64,000 nt of DNA from Sphingomonas sp. MA1305 (GTDB lineage Bacteria; Pseudomonadota; Alphaproteobacteria; Sphingomonadales; Sphingomonadaceae): contig NZ_RCVT01000007.1 in NCBI RefSeq assembly GCF_016107325.1, forward strand, positions 1-64,000. Direction: 5' to 3'. The number at the start of each line of letters is the position of its first letter. Positions within the stretch are counted from its first letter, which is position 1. Below the pieces are notes generated by a model that searched no databases, had not been told where the DNA came from, and worked only from the letters and a program-made list of their open reading frames with translations. Of this stretch, positions 15,993 to 24,161 are shown one piece after another. The position numbers were made by a program, and so were the translations under genes.

Positions 15993-17219
15993 ATGGCCAA
16001 AGAACCGGACATCCAGGCGGTCGCCGACCGGGGCGAGGGCATCGGGGCCATGCAGCCCATGAAGATAGGGGAGGGCGGTTCACGATACCGTGAAGCCGTC
16101 GATCTCGCGCTCGAACTGACCGCCAAATCTGCCGCGTTCCGCAGCAGCCTGCCACCCGCCATGCGGATGGGGCTCGCCGACCTCGTCCGGGCGATGAACT
16201 GCTACTACAGCAACCTGATCGAGGGGCATGACACTCATCCCGTCGACATCGAACGGGCGCTGAAGAACGATTTCAGCGCCGACCCGGCCAAGCGTGACCT
16301 CCAGTTGGAAGCGACCGCGCACATCGCAGTCCAGGGCTGGATTGATGGGGGAGGGCTGGAGGGCCGCGCGACGAGCGTGGAGGGCCTGCGTGAGGTCCAT
16401 CGGCGCTTCTGCGAGCATCTGCCCGAGTCGATGCTCTGGATCGAACCGGTCGACGGCGGCGAGCGCGTTCCGGTCGAGCCCGGTGCCTTGCGGACCCGCG
16501 ATGTCCGGGTCGGGCAGCACATTGCGATTAGTCCCGGGGCCGTGCCGCGCTTCCTCGAGCACTTCGCCTGGGCGTATCAGAAGCGCGGCGCAACCGACGC
16601 CATCGTATTGCTGGCGGCCGCGCACCACCGGTTCGCTTGGATCCATCCGTTTCTCGACGGCAACGGTCGGGTCGCCCGCCTCATGTCGCATGCCATGCTG
16701 CTCGATGCGTTCGACACGGGCGGCGTGTGGTCGATCGCGCGCGGCCTCGGCCGCAACGTGCAGGCCTACAAGCGACACCTTGCCGCCTGCGACCTGGCCC
16801 GCCGCAACGACCTCGATGGCAGGGGCACGCTGAGCGAGGAGGAGCTGGCGAGCTTCACAACCTTCTTCCTCAAAACCTGTATCGACCAGGTCGACTTCAT
16901 GGCCGGCTTGGTCGAGCCCGAGCAGCTGCGCAGTCGCATCCGGCGCTGGGCGGCCGAAGAGACGGATCGGGGAAGGCTGCCGGCCAAGGCCATCCAGGTG
17001 ATCGACGCAGCGTTGTACCGAGGCGAGCTCCCGCGTGGCGAGGTGGAGAGCATCGTCGGCACCGGCGAACGCCAGGCGCGCCGGGTCACCTCGGCGCTGA
17101 CGAGCCTCGGCGTGCTGACGGCCGACAGCTCCCGGGCACCTCTCCAGATCGCCTTTCCAGCCAAGCTGGCGGGGAACTGGATGCCGGGGTTGTTTCCGGA
17201 CGCGGGAAGCCGGCGTTAG
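15993..17219 (+). CDS. Fic-domain AMPylator-type protein
   Basis: This 408-residue protein carries the Fic catalytic motif HPFLDGNGR (about residues 217-225), where the histidine and the GNGR loop handle ATP in AMP transfer. An N-terminal inhibitory motif, S73-N-L-I-E77-G78, fits [ST]xxxE[GN] and marks a class II Fic with built-in autoinhibition. The C-terminal third (about 320-390) looks like a winged helix (GEVESIVGTGERQARRVTSAL). The targets are unknown. It follows the relaxase by 153 nt and may be a mobile-element stability or host-interaction factor. Confidence 0.88.
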   Translation: MAKEPDIQAVADRGEGIGAMQPMKIGEGGSRYREAVDLALELTAKSAAFRSSLPPAMRMGLADLVRAMNCYYSNLIEGHDTHPVDIERALKNDFSADPAKRDLQLEATAHIAVQGWIDGGGLEGRATSVEGLREVHRRFCEHLPESMLWIEPVDGGERVPVEPGALRTRDVRVGQHIAISPGAVPRFLEHFAWAYQKRGATDAIVLLAAAHHRFAWIHPFLDGNGRVARLMSHAMLLDAFDTGGVWSIARGLGRNVQAYKRHLAACDLARRNDLDGRGTLSEEELASFTTFFLKTCIDQVDFMAGLVEPEQLRSRIRRWAAEETDRGRLPAKAIQVIDAALYRGELPRGEVESIVGTGERQARRVTSALTSLGVLTADSSRAPLQIAFPAKLAGNWMPGLFPDAGSRR

Positions 17220-17295
17220 CCGCCCGAGCGATCGGCGGTGTGGCGCAAGGCGTAAGGTGATATGGTCCTGGGACCGCGCCAGTGCGGACCAACGT

Positions 17296-17703
17296 ATGGA
17301 GGCAGCCTTTCCGTTCTTTAGCCGCACCGACTTTCAAGGTCAGCCCAGCAGCCGCGCCTACCGGCCCTACAAGGCGTTCGAGGCCGTTCTCGACCGTCTT
17401 CTCGGCGAGCAGGTGAGAGCGGACGGCGCGTGCGGCGTCGACCTCTGGTGCGCGCTCACCAACACTCGTTGGTTCGGGCCGGATGGAGTGGAGGTCTCCT
17501 ACGGCTTTCGGCGGGCCGGTCATGCCGTGGCTTGGGTGCGCGAGGAGGGGGACGACCTCACCTGGTATTGCAGCGGCGAGCCGGGGCAGGTCGCGCAGTG
17601 GATTGAGGAGGTGCTCGCGGGAGCTGGATGGTCGTGGAGGCGCTTGGAGCCGGACGCCGCAGACACCCGTGAGGTGCCCGACGACAGTCAGCGCCTGCCA
17701 TAG
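17296..17703 (+). CDS. Hypothetical protein
   Basis: From the ATG at 17296 this is 135 residues; a GTG at 17257 would add 13. It is Trp-rich and soluble (VDLWCALTNTRWFGPDGVEV, then DDLTWYCSGEPGQVAQWIEE), with no family I recognise. Its end overlaps the convergent phosphatase remnant by 16 nt, which suggests the two were not originally neighbours. Confidence 0.55.
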   Translation: MEAAFPFFSRTDFQGQPSSRAYRPYKAFEAVLDRLLGEQVRADGACGVDLWCALTNTRWFGPDGVEVSYGFRRAGHAVAWVREEGDDLTWYCSGEPGQVAQWIEEVLAGAGWSWRRLEPDAADTREVPDDSQRLP

Positions 17704-18012
17704 AGTTCGGGATGCTGCTCGACGAACGAACGGCGGACCTCACGCAGCCGAACGGCTTCCGGTGTTCTCGCTTCCCAGGCAGCCACGGCATGCAGCAGAT
17801 CATCGTCGCGGCCGAGCACCGCGTCCGCATGGTTGACGATTACGATATTGGGCGTCGCCTCTGGACGGATCGTTAGCAGCCGGTTCATCGCTTCGTCTTC
17901 GCTGCCCGGCCCGATCCGGTCCGCGACGACTGCTAGTGCCAGTCCGGCAGAGCGACCGACACCGCGATAGCAGTGGATGACCGGGGAGCCGGCCTCGTGT
18001 TCACGCGAAGGT
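17688..18012 (-). pseudogene. Tyrosine-phosphatase-like protein, 5'-truncated
   Basis: Reading the minus strand from about 18012 gives SREHEAGSPVIHCYRGVGRS, which contains a CX5R phosphatase P-loop (HCYRGVGRS). It continues with LALAVVADRIGPG, IRPEATPNIVIVNHADAVLG and ends VEQHPELYGRR. An in-frame TAG lies about 24 nt further upstream, and no start codon lies between it and the catalytic loop. The N-terminal half is therefore missing. The short frame from the ATG at 17888 alone would lack the catalytic cysteine. Truncation probably reflects a recombination event near 18010. Confidence 0.7.
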
Positions 18013-18319
18013 GAGGGCAGTGGCTACCTGATCTTGGCTTGCCACGCGGATGCAGCCATTGTTCCGGTCGACGTTTTCAAAATCGAGCACCAGGTGCAGC
18101 GGGTGCGGCTTCCCATAGAAGCGTAGCTGGTCGGAGCGACGGCAGCCGGGACCTGATTGCGAGAACGCCGATTGGGGGTGTGAGCGCCTCGAAACAGCTA
18201 GCTACGAAGTGCCCATGGTGACACTCTGCCCAGCGGCAAAGTGTCGCAGCTGACAGAAACGTCGCCGGCCGGCCCGGATGGGATTCACACGATTCGCGTT
18301 TCGTGCTTCTCCTGTTCCC
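18013..18319. other. Gap without a recognised gene
   Basis: About 300 nt lie between the phosphatase remnant and the next gene. I see no coding region. A short inverted pair near 18220 and 18240 (GTGACACTCTGCC and GGCAAAGTGTCGC, imperfect) is the only structure noticed. Confidence 0.3.
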
Positions 18320-18874
18320 ATGATCCAGGGTGACTTGTTCTCCGCATCCCCGGCAATCCCGCTGCAGCTTCCCTCCCAGCTACCCCTGGCTGAGGGTCTG
18401 CCGTCGATCATCGATGTCATTGCGCAGGTGTCGACCCGGCCGCGCTACGCCTTCATGGTCCTGAATCTGATCGCGCGTGCGGCAGGGCAGGGGGGCAAGG
18501 CAGGACCCTACGTCGTCCAGCAGGGGCGGGCCGTTCGGCTGCGCGACTGGTTGTGCGACGCGCTCGCTCCGATGGCAGCCCGCGATCCGAAGCGGGTGGC
18601 GCTGGCCGAGCAGGTGAGGGTGGAACTAGCAGAGCAGGGGCAACTGCCCGGAGACCCTGACGCAGCGTCACGATTAGTGGACCAGATAGTGCTGGAGCGG
18701 GTGCGCCGCTCCGGCCGGTGTAATGTCAGCCGGGCAGTGTCGGAGCTGGTCCGGGCAGGGCTGGTCCGGCGCCACTATGAGGGCTGGCGCGTGGATCACC
18801 ACAATCGGGGCGCCCGGCGTGAGGCGGTGTACACGCTGTTGCCTGATACGATGCGTGCATTAGGCAAGGCGTAG
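18320..18874 (+). CDS. Hypothetical protein with C-terminal winged-helix look
   Basis: I place the start at the ATG at 18320 (MIQGDLFSASPAIPLQ), giving 184 residues; an ATG at 18278 would add 14. The middle contains DVIAQVSTRPRYAFMVLNLI. The C-terminal part, SRAVSELVRAGLVRRHYEGW followed by REAVYTLL, has the look of a winged helix (recognition helix then wing). It may be a plasmid-encoded DNA-binding protein. I recognise no named family. Confidence 0.55.
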   Translation: MIQGDLFSASPAIPLQLPSQLPLAEGLPSIIDVIAQVSTRPRYAFMVLNLIARAAGQGGKAGPYVVQQGRAVRLRDWLCDALAPMAARDPKRVALAEQVRVELAEQGQLPGDPDAASRLVDQIVLERVRRSGRCNVSRAVSELVRAGLVRRHYEGWRVDHHNRGARREAVYTLLPDTMRALGKA

Positions 18875-19108
18875 AGCTGTATCCGTGCTGGCAATGACAA
18901 ACCGCAGTCTTCCAATTAACTTATCCTGAATCACGGTCGTATGGCGAGGTGACGCACTTGAGTTTGCCCGTGGCTAGCAGTACCAGTGCGGGACCCGCTG
19001 GCAGGGATTGCTTGCCAGGCCAGGAGCCGCTTGAGCGTACGCGCTCGGCGGCTCCTGCTTATCATCTAAGACCGGGCAGTCTCCGCGAGCACACGCAGCC
19101 GTCGATCG

Positions 19109-19141
19109 TTGACATACGAGGGCATGTGCATATATTGTGCA
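19109..19141 (+). promoter_or_regulatory. Promoter and repeat operator of the toxin-antitoxin pair
   Basis: TTGACA (19109-19114), a 16-nt spacer and TATATT (19131-19136) form a good sigma-70 promoter. The hexamer TGTGCA is repeated on both sides of the -10 box (19125-19130 and 19136-19141). Direct repeats around the promoter are what an Xre-type antitoxin would bind to repress its own operon. Confidence 0.65.
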
Positions 19142-19162
19142 TTAATCCAGCGGAGACGCGTT

Positions 19163-19561
19163 ATGGCTACCGCCTTCCTAGTTGACGAGCAACGCGCGAC
19201 GCGGCTTGCTTCCGGCTTCGTTGCAAGCCTGCAGGAGCCGAAGACCCCTTATATCTCACCCAAGCGCGTCGCGCATGTGTTGGGCGTCCAACTGTCCCGG
19301 CTAGCGGAGATCGCCGGCGTCCACCGCAACACGCTCTCCAATCCCGCGTCGGAGCGGCTTCAGGATCGGTTACGGGACATGGTGCGCGTGATCGTGGCTG
19401 CAAGCGAGCTGACAGGTGACATCGAGCAGGCGGTCTACTGGTTCAGGAACGAACCGATTGTAACGCTCAAGCGCCAAACGGCTGCCGAGCTTGTTGCCGC
19501 AGGGCACAGCGACGCGGTCATGACTCATTTGTCCGAACTGGTTGACGGCGCGAACGGGTAG
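19163..19561 (+). CDS. Xre/MbcA/ParS-type antitoxin
   Basis: This 132-residue protein has ISPKRVAHVLGVQLSRLAEIA followed by GVHRNTLSNPASERLQ (N-terminal helix-turn-helix). The C-terminal DUF2384-type segment has IVAASELTGDIEQAVYWF, FRNEPIVTLKRQTAAEL and SDAVMTHLSEL. This is the antitoxin family paired with RES-domain toxins. GGAG precedes the ATG at 19163, and the longer frame from 19109 overlaps the promoter, so I reject it. The toxin gene follows 2 nt after the stop. Confidence 0.88.
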   Translation: MATAFLVDEQRATRLASGFVASLQEPKTPYISPKRVAHVLGVQLSRLAEIAGVHRNTLSNPASERLQDRLRDMVRVIVAASELTGDIEQAVYWFRNEPIVTLKRQTAAELVAAGHSDAVMTHLSELVDGANG

Positions 19562-19563
19562 TC

Positions 19564-20088
19564 GTGCTCCACATCGCGACCGGCTCCAGGCATTTCTATC
19601 GCTGTCTTACGCCGAAATGGGCCTATCTGCCGCTCAGTGGCGCTGGAGCCGCAGGCGCAGGCGGCAGGTTCAATCGCCCTGGGGTCGAAGCCCTGTACCT
19701 TTCGGCCGAGCCGGAGACCGCGCTAGCCGAGTACAAGCAAGGCTCCAGCCTGCCACGCCCGGCAACCCTTGCCGCCTATGAGCTAGATCTACACGACGTC
19801 GTCGACCTGTCGGCCGGCTACGATTCGGATTATTGGACGCCTCATTGGGCAGATTGGGACTGCGATTGGCGCTGGATCGCGAGGGTTGAGCACAAGGTGC
19901 CACCGTCGTGGAAACTTGGCGATGAGGCGATCCGGTCGGGTACTGCGGGTCTGCTGTTTCCGTCAACCCATCAGCCCGGTGGCACAAGCCTCGTGATCTT
20001 CAGCGCCAACCTGACCGCTGCTGATCGGCTTGCGGTGCACGACCCTGACGCTATGCTGCCGAGAGATCAGCGCTCGTGGGACCCGTAG
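19564..20088 (+). CDS. RES-domain toxin
   Basis: This 174-residue protein starts with GTG right after the antitoxin. The RES family pattern is clear: an early Arg (FYRCLTPKWAY), GGRFNRPGVEALYLSAEPETALAE in two blocks, and late SxxP and N-containing segments (LLFPSTHQPGGTSLVIFSANL). RES toxins such as MbcT and ParT act on NAD+ or on NAD-dependent targets. The pair would stabilise the plasmid by post-segregational killing. Confidence 0.88.
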   Translation: MLHIATGSRHFYRCLTPKWAYLPLSGAGAAGAGGRFNRPGVEALYLSAEPETALAEYKQGSSLPRPATLAAYELDLHDVVDLSAGYDSDYWTPHWADWDCDWRWIARVEHKVPPSWKLGDEAIRSGTAGLLFPSTHQPGGTSLVIFSANLTAADRLAVHDPDAMLPRDQRSWDP

Positions 20089-20463
20089 AGGCGAGCTGCT
20101 CCGAGTTGAGAGGGCAATTAACGCAAAAGCTACGGCGGCAACGAAGTTCGATAACATAGATTATGTAAAATTGCGAGGCTGTTTCTTCGTAAAGGGGGGT
20201 CTGCTGGACCGCAGCAAGCTATGTACTCGGCGCGATTGGCTCGAGCGCTCGAAGCCATGCGATGAACTAGAGAACAGCGAAAGCGCACTACGGTTCGACC
20301 GCGAGACTCGCCGCAGAGCGCTGATCAGGCCGCCGGGATTGCGCGGCCATTTACAATGTGATTTTGCAAATGAGGGGACGGGCACCTGACGATACTGCCG
20401 GCAACATGCTTGGCCGGTGGAGCGGCGTGGCAAGCGGACCCTCGACGCGGAAGAGCGGGACAC
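20089..20463. other. Noncoding spacer holding a dif-like site
   Basis: No convincing gene was found in these 375 nt. The stretch after the toxin gene is A/T-richer than its surroundings and holds the Xer-type site listed separately. The rest, up to the next start at 20464, shows no further structure. Confidence 0.45.
20144..20171 (+). other. dif-like XerC/XerD recombination site
   Basis: A 28-bp site has the dif layout: an 11-bp XerC-side arm AAGTTCGATAA, a 6-bp centre CATAGA and an 11-bp XerD-side arm TTATGTAAAAT. The XerD arm differs from the classical TTATGTTAAAT at one position; the XerC arm is more divergent but keeps the inner ATAA. It lies 55 nt after the RES toxin gene. Plasmid dif sites often border toxin-antitoxin modules and can resolve dimers or mobilise small cassettes. 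I found no second convincing copy in the window. Confidence 0.6.
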
Positions 20464-20748
20464 ATGACGATGATCGATCTCGACACGCTGCGGCGTGAAA
20501 TCCGCGCGCTCGACTTTGTGCGAGGCAGTCTCGCCGAGGATGCGATGTGGCGCGAGGACGACAAGGATGCCCGCGCTAATCTCGCGATCGAGGGCATGGC
20601 GCTGACGCCTGGGGATGAGGCGCTATTCGACCTGATGCGCGACGAACGTGTGCCCCCTGCCCTCTGTTCGCAAATTCTCCTCAGGCTGTTCGGCCATCCC
20701 GATGCCGATTCAGCGCTGGCCATCACGCCCACCGATGCGACCAGCTGA
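20464..20748 (+). CDS. Small protein with VbhA-like inhibitory motif
   Basis: From the ATG at 20464 this is a 94-residue protein (MTMIDLDTLRREIRALDF at its start). The segment ARANLAIEGMALTPGDEALF resembles VbhA-family Fic antitoxins, whose helix carries [ST]xxxE[GN]. Here the pattern is N-L-A-I-E-G, so the first position is Asn rather than Ser/Thr. No Fic gene is adjacent; the nearest is at 15993, and it already has its own inhibitory helix. The resemblance is short, and a different role is possible. Confidence 0.45.
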   Translation: MTMIDLDTLRREIRALDFVRGSLAEDAMWREDDKDARANLAIEGMALTPGDEALFDLMRDERVPPALCSQILLRLFGHPDADSALAITPTDATS

Positions 20749-20908
20749 CGCCGACACGATTCGGGCCGGTTTAGGATGCTGATCGGGCATAGTCCTGATG
20801 GCGAGCGGTAGCTGGTTCAAGGGAGATCTTCGGCGTCGTCAAGGTCGTAATCGACGTGCGGTTCCTGCTCACCGGCCTGATCCTGTCTGCGACATAACCG
20901 AAGCTAGG

Positions 20909-21002
20909 ATGGTCGTCGAAAGCACGAAGATCGGCAGGTCGACCCTATCGATGGCCAGCAACTCAGCCTAGAAACACCAATCTTCGTGCTTTCGACGACC
21001 AT
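20909..21002. repeat. Perfect 23-bp inverted repeat with nested dyad
   Basis: The arm at 20909-20931 (beginning ATGGTCGTCGAAAGC) is exactly inverted at 20980-21002, with 48 nt between. The right arm is itself flanked by a shorter dyad, ACACCAAT and ATTGGTGT (about 20974-20981 and 21001-21008). This could be ends of a small mobile element, a recombination site or a structured transcript. No transposase gene lies inside. Confidence 0.7.
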
Positions 21003-21125
21003 TGGTGTGCCACGTGGCACATCCATCTTTCGAGGAGTCTTGTCCGAGGAGGAGACAGCCCCTATCAGGTCAAGACATGCGGCATCCACTGGATTGTCCG
21101 TTTCCCGCGTAGGGAACTAGCACCG

Positions 21126-21154
21126 GGGCCGCCCTACAAGGCGGCCCTCGGTTT
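21126..21154 (+). terminator. Rho-independent terminator
   Basis: An 8-bp perfect stem, GGGCCGCC (21126-21133) and GGCGGCCC (21140-21147) with a 6-nt loop, is followed by TCGGTTTT. It would terminate plus-strand transcription. No recognisable gene ends just before it. Confidence 0.7.
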
Positions 21155-21302
21155 TCCTGACTAGCCTGTTCCTTCAAATGCAGCAGAAGATGCAGTAGGA
21201 TGCGAGCAACATGGTCGTCCCCGCTGTTGCCTTTGGCATCAAGGGGCGGCTTTCCTAGCGCTGTTCGTAGGTCTTGCGACCTGGCGGCCCCTACCGCCGA
21301 AA

Positions 21303-21425
21303 TCAGCCGATCGCCTTGAACACACCGTCAACGAAGCTACCCCGCTCAACTTTTCCGTTCAGCTTGCGGATCATCACATCGGGATTGTCGCTCTCGAGCC
21401 AATAGAGCGGCACGTTCTTCTTCAC
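21303..21425 (-). CDS. Short ORF overlapping the gene upstream, possibly its frameshifted C-terminus
   Basis: A 40-codon frame starts with GTG overlapping the TGA of the preceding gene (GTGA) and reads KKNVPLYWLESDNPDVMIRK and then VERGSFVDGVFKAIG. The composition is protein-like, and the region is otherwise empty. It may be a coupled small gene, or the true C-terminus of the gene at 21422-21613 after a frameshift, which would give a protein of about 100 residues. Confidence 0.45.
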   Translation of the reverse strand: MKKNVPLYWLESDNPDVMIRKLNGKVERGSFVDGVFKAIG

Positions 21426-21613
21426 TGAAGCCGGACGCCGGCCTTCGCCAATCGCTCTGTCACTCGCTCGAGCGCTTGGGTGCTGGCTTTTACACTGTGC
21501 TGGACTAACGCTTCGGAAGGCGCAGGCGCTCTCACCGTTACGCTGCCGAACCGCGTTTTACTGGTTTTCACCTTCTTAGCGCCGGGCTGAATGATCCTAT
21601 CGGTCATCGTCAT
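21422..21613 (-). CDS. Hypothetical small protein
   Basis: This 63-residue protein has a Lys-rich start (DRIIQPGAKKVKTSKT) and then a helix (VQHSVKASTQALERVTERLA). I recognise no family. It stops in the same place where the 40-codon frame begins in another frame, so the two may be one gene split by a single-base change near 21424. Nothing in the context indicates a function. Confidence 0.5.
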   Translation of the reverse strand: MTMTDRIIQPGAKKVKTSKTRFGSVTVRAPAPSEALVQHSVKASTQALERVTERLAKAGVRLQ

Positions 21614-21788
21614 ATCCTGCCCTCGCAGCTGCCTTAGATTGTCCCCCTAAACATAACGCTTGTGGCGTCTTTCGGTTAGGGCCGGCTTCTAAATCGCCGA
21701 CGATAGCGACGAACTGCCCGCAAGGCTCTCGGCATCGGGAGCTGATCCTATCTGCTTATGTGCACTCCAGCCTCCCCGCGCCTGGATG

Positions 21789-22535
21789 CTAGCTCTGTGG
21801 GGACGTCGCGACGCTCGATAGATCGATCATCGGATCGATTGGCACCCCGGATTCCTTGCGCTCGGAATAGCGATCGACGAGCTGGGCGGTATGCGGCCGC
21901 AACAGCACTGTGAAGCGGACCAACTCCTCCATCACGTCCACGATCCGGTCGTAATAGCTCGACGGCTTCATCCGTCCGGCTTCATCGAACTCGTTGAACG
22001 CCTTGGCGACGCTCGACTGGTTCGGGATCGTCACCATCCGCATCCAGCGGCCCAGCACGCGCAGCGTGTTGACGCTGTTGAACGACTGCGATCCGGCCGA
22101 CACCTGCATGACCGCGAGCGTTCGCCCCTGCGTCGGGCGCATCCCGCCCATCGACAGCGGCAAATGGTCGATCTGCAACTTCATGATGCCGGTGATCTGA
22201 CCGTGGCGTTCCGGGCTGCACCACACCTGACCCTCCGACCATAAAGACAGCTCGCGCAGCTCGTGGACGGCCGGATGGTCATCGCCGGCATGTTGGTCGG
22301 GCAGCGGCAGGGTCGACGGATCGAAGATGCGTGTCTCGCACCCGAAGAACCGGAGCAGGCGCGCCGCTTCCTCGACGGACAGCCGGGAGAAGGAGCGTTC
22401 GCGCAGCGAACCATAGAGCAGAAGGATACGCGGGGCGGGATCGAGCGGGCCAAGCCCCAATGCCGGCCGCTGGATGGCATAGGCGGGATCGAGCGCCGGC
22501 AGAATATCGGGTTCAGTGAGGGTGCGGAGCGGCAT
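21789..22535 (-). CDS. arsH: ArsH NADPH-dependent FMN reductase
   Basis: This 248-residue flavoprotein has the ArsH flavodoxin-like pattern: ILLLYGSLRERSFSRLSVEEA (in part), WCSPERHGQITGIMKLQIDH in two pieces, and LAVMQVSAGSQSFNSVNTLR. ArsH oxidises trivalent organoarsenicals or supports quinone reduction under arsenic stress. I place the start at the ATG at 22535, because the longer frame runs into ynfA. It is the last gene of the arsenic operon. Confidence 0.93.
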   Translation of the reverse strand: MPLRTLTEPDILPALDPAYAIQRPALGLGPLDPAPRILLLYGSLRERSFSRLSVEEAARLLRFFGCETRIFDPSTLPLPDQHAGDDHPAVHELRELSLWSEGQVWCSPERHGQITGIMKLQIDHLPLSMGGMRPTQGRTLAVMQVSAGSQSFNSVNTLRVLGRWMRMVTIPNQSSVAKAFNEFDEAGRMKPSSYYDRIVDVMEELVRFTVLLRPHTAQLVDRYSERKESGVPIDPMIDLSSVATSPQS

Positions 22536-22554
22536 CAAGAGGCTTTCACTATCG

Positions 22555-22878
22555 TCATGCTCCGCGCGGGCCGAGCAGGATGACGCAGGTTCCGACAAGG
22601 CACAGGGCGGCACCGCCCACGTCCCATCGATCGGGCCGAACGCCTTCGACGCTCCATAGCCACAGCAATGACGCGCAGATGTAGATACCTCCATAGGCCG
22701 CATAGGCCCGGCCTGCCGCGTCGCTTTCCACCCGGGTCAGGAGCCATGCGAACAGGATCAGCGAGACAATACCGGGTGCCAGCCACACGGGCGACTTTCC
22801 CATGCGTAGCCAGGCCCAGAAGGCGAAGCATCCGGCGATCTCCGCGAGCGCCGCGCCGGTGTAGATCAGTGCCGTCAT
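22555..22878 (-). CDS. YnfA-family small membrane protein
   Basis: This 107-residue protein has four predicted transmembrane helices (ALAEIAGCFAFWAWL, LAPGIVSLILFAWLL, YAAYGGIYICASLLWLW, AALCLVGTCVILLG). The pattern is that of the YnfA/UPF0060 family, which is related to small multidrug transporters. The ATG overlaps the stop of arsB by 4 nt. Its place inside an ars operon suggests help with efflux, but no specific substrate can be inferred. Confidence 0.88.
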   Translation of the reverse strand: MTALIYTGAALAEIAGCFAFWAWLRMGKSPVWLAPGIVSLILFAWLLTRVESDAAGRAYAAYGGIYICASLLWLWSVEGVRPDRWDVGGAALCLVGTCVILLGPRGA

Positions 22879-24161
22879 CCGATCGTTATCCTCAATGCCA
22901 GCGCCGCGAGCGTGATGAGCAGGACCGGCACGGTGAGCGTGACGCCCACCCGGAAGTAATAGCCCCATCCGATCCGAACGCCCTTCTGCCCGAGGACGTG
23001 GAGCCACAGCAGCGTCGCGAGCGAGCCGATCGGCGTCAGCTTGGGGCCGAGATCGCAGCCGATCACGTTGGCGTAGATCATCGCTTCCCTGATCGCGCCC
23101 GTGGCGTGGGTGGCATCGATCGACAGCGCGCCCACCAGCACGGTGGGCATGTTGTTCATCACCGACGACAGGACGGCCGCGATGACGCCTGTGCCCAGCG
23201 CCGCACCCCACACGCCGCCCTGCGCGGTGCGATCGAGCAGCGCCGCCAAATGATCGGTCAGGCCGGCGTTCCTCAAGCCGTAGACGACGAGATACATGCC
23301 GAGCGAGAAGATCACGACCTGCCAGGGCGCGCCGCGCAGCACCTTGCCGGTCTGGATCACATGGCCCCGCCCCGCGATCACCAACAGCAGGATCGCGCCG
23401 GCTGCGGCTACGGCGCTGACCGGCACGCCGAGCGGTTCGAGCAGGAAGAAACCGGCGAGCAGCAGCGCCAGCACGATCCATCCGGCGCGGAAGGTAGCGG
23501 TATCGCGGATCGCGTCACGCGGCGCGCGCAGCGCCCCCACGTCATAGTCTGCCGGTATGTCACGCCGGAAGAACAGCAGCAGCGCACCCAGTGTGGCGGC
23601 GATCGACACGAGGTCGACCGGCACCATCACGGCCGCGTATTCGCCGAACCCGATCTTGAAGAAATCGGCCGACACGATGTTGACGAGGTTCGAGACGACC
23701 AGCGGCAGGCTGGCGGTGTCGGCGATGAACCCGGCCGCCATGACGAACGCCAGCGTCGCCTTGTCCTTGAACCCCAGCGCCCGCAGCATGGCGATGACGA
23801 TCGGCGTCAGGATAAGCGCCGCGCCGTCGTTGGCGAACAGCGCCGACACCGCCGCGCCGAGCAGCACGATCAGGACGAACAGCCGGCGACCATGCCCCCT
23901 GCCCCAGCGGGCGACGTGGAGGGCCGCCCATTCAAAGAATCCGGCTTCATCGAGCAGCAGGCTGATGACGATGATCGCGACGAACGCGGCGGTCGCGTTC
24001 CAGACGATGCCCCACACCACCGGCACGTCGGACAGCGTGACGACGCCCGCGAGCAGCGCCACGACGGCCCCGCCCATCGCACTCCACCCGATGCCGAGTC
24101 CCTTGGGTTGCCAGATGACGAGCGCGATCGTGGCGACGAAGATCAGGACGGCAAGGAGCAT
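22875..24161 (-). CDS. arsB: ArsB arsenite efflux permease
   Basis: This 428-residue inner-membrane transporter of the ArsB/NhaD superfamily has about 12 helices. Family features include the N-terminal LVIWQPKGLGIGWSA, the loop LFANDGAALILTPIVIAML and, late, SSVMNNMPTVLVGALSI followed by IGCDLGPKLTPIGSLATLLW. It exports As(III)/Sb(III) by proton exchange. The start overlaps the arsC stop by one nucleotide. No ArsA ATPase gene is present. Confidence 0.96.
   Translation of the reverse strand: MLLAVLIFVATIALVIWQPKGLGIGWSAMGGAVVALLAGVVTLSDVPVVWGIVWNATAAFVAIIVISLLLDEAGFFEWAALHVARWGRGHGRRLFVLIVLLGAAVSALFANDGAALILTPIVIAMLRALGFKDKATLAFVMAAGFIADTASLPLVVSNLVNIVSADFFKIGFGEYAAVMVPVDLVSIAATLGALLLFFRRDIPADYDVGALRAPRDAIRDTATFRAGWIVLALLLAGFFLLEPLGVPVSAVAAAGAILLLVIAGRGHVIQTGKVLRGAPWQVVIFSLGMYLVVYGLRNAGLTDHLAALLDRTAQGGVWGAALGTGVIAAVLSSVMNNMPTVLVGALSIDATHATGAIREAMIYANVIGCDLGPKLTPIGSLATLLWLHVLGQKGVRIGWGYYFRVGVTLTVPVLLITLAALALRITIG

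Larger units (their letters stand above)
20749..21302. other. Gap with a long inverted repeat and a terminator, no gene
   Basis: No gene is supported over about 550 nt. The gap holds the 23-bp perfect inverted repeat (20909-21002) and a factor-independent terminator (21126-21154), both listed separately. The terminator has no recognisable gene in front of it, which suggests that a gene was lost here. Confidence 0.45.
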
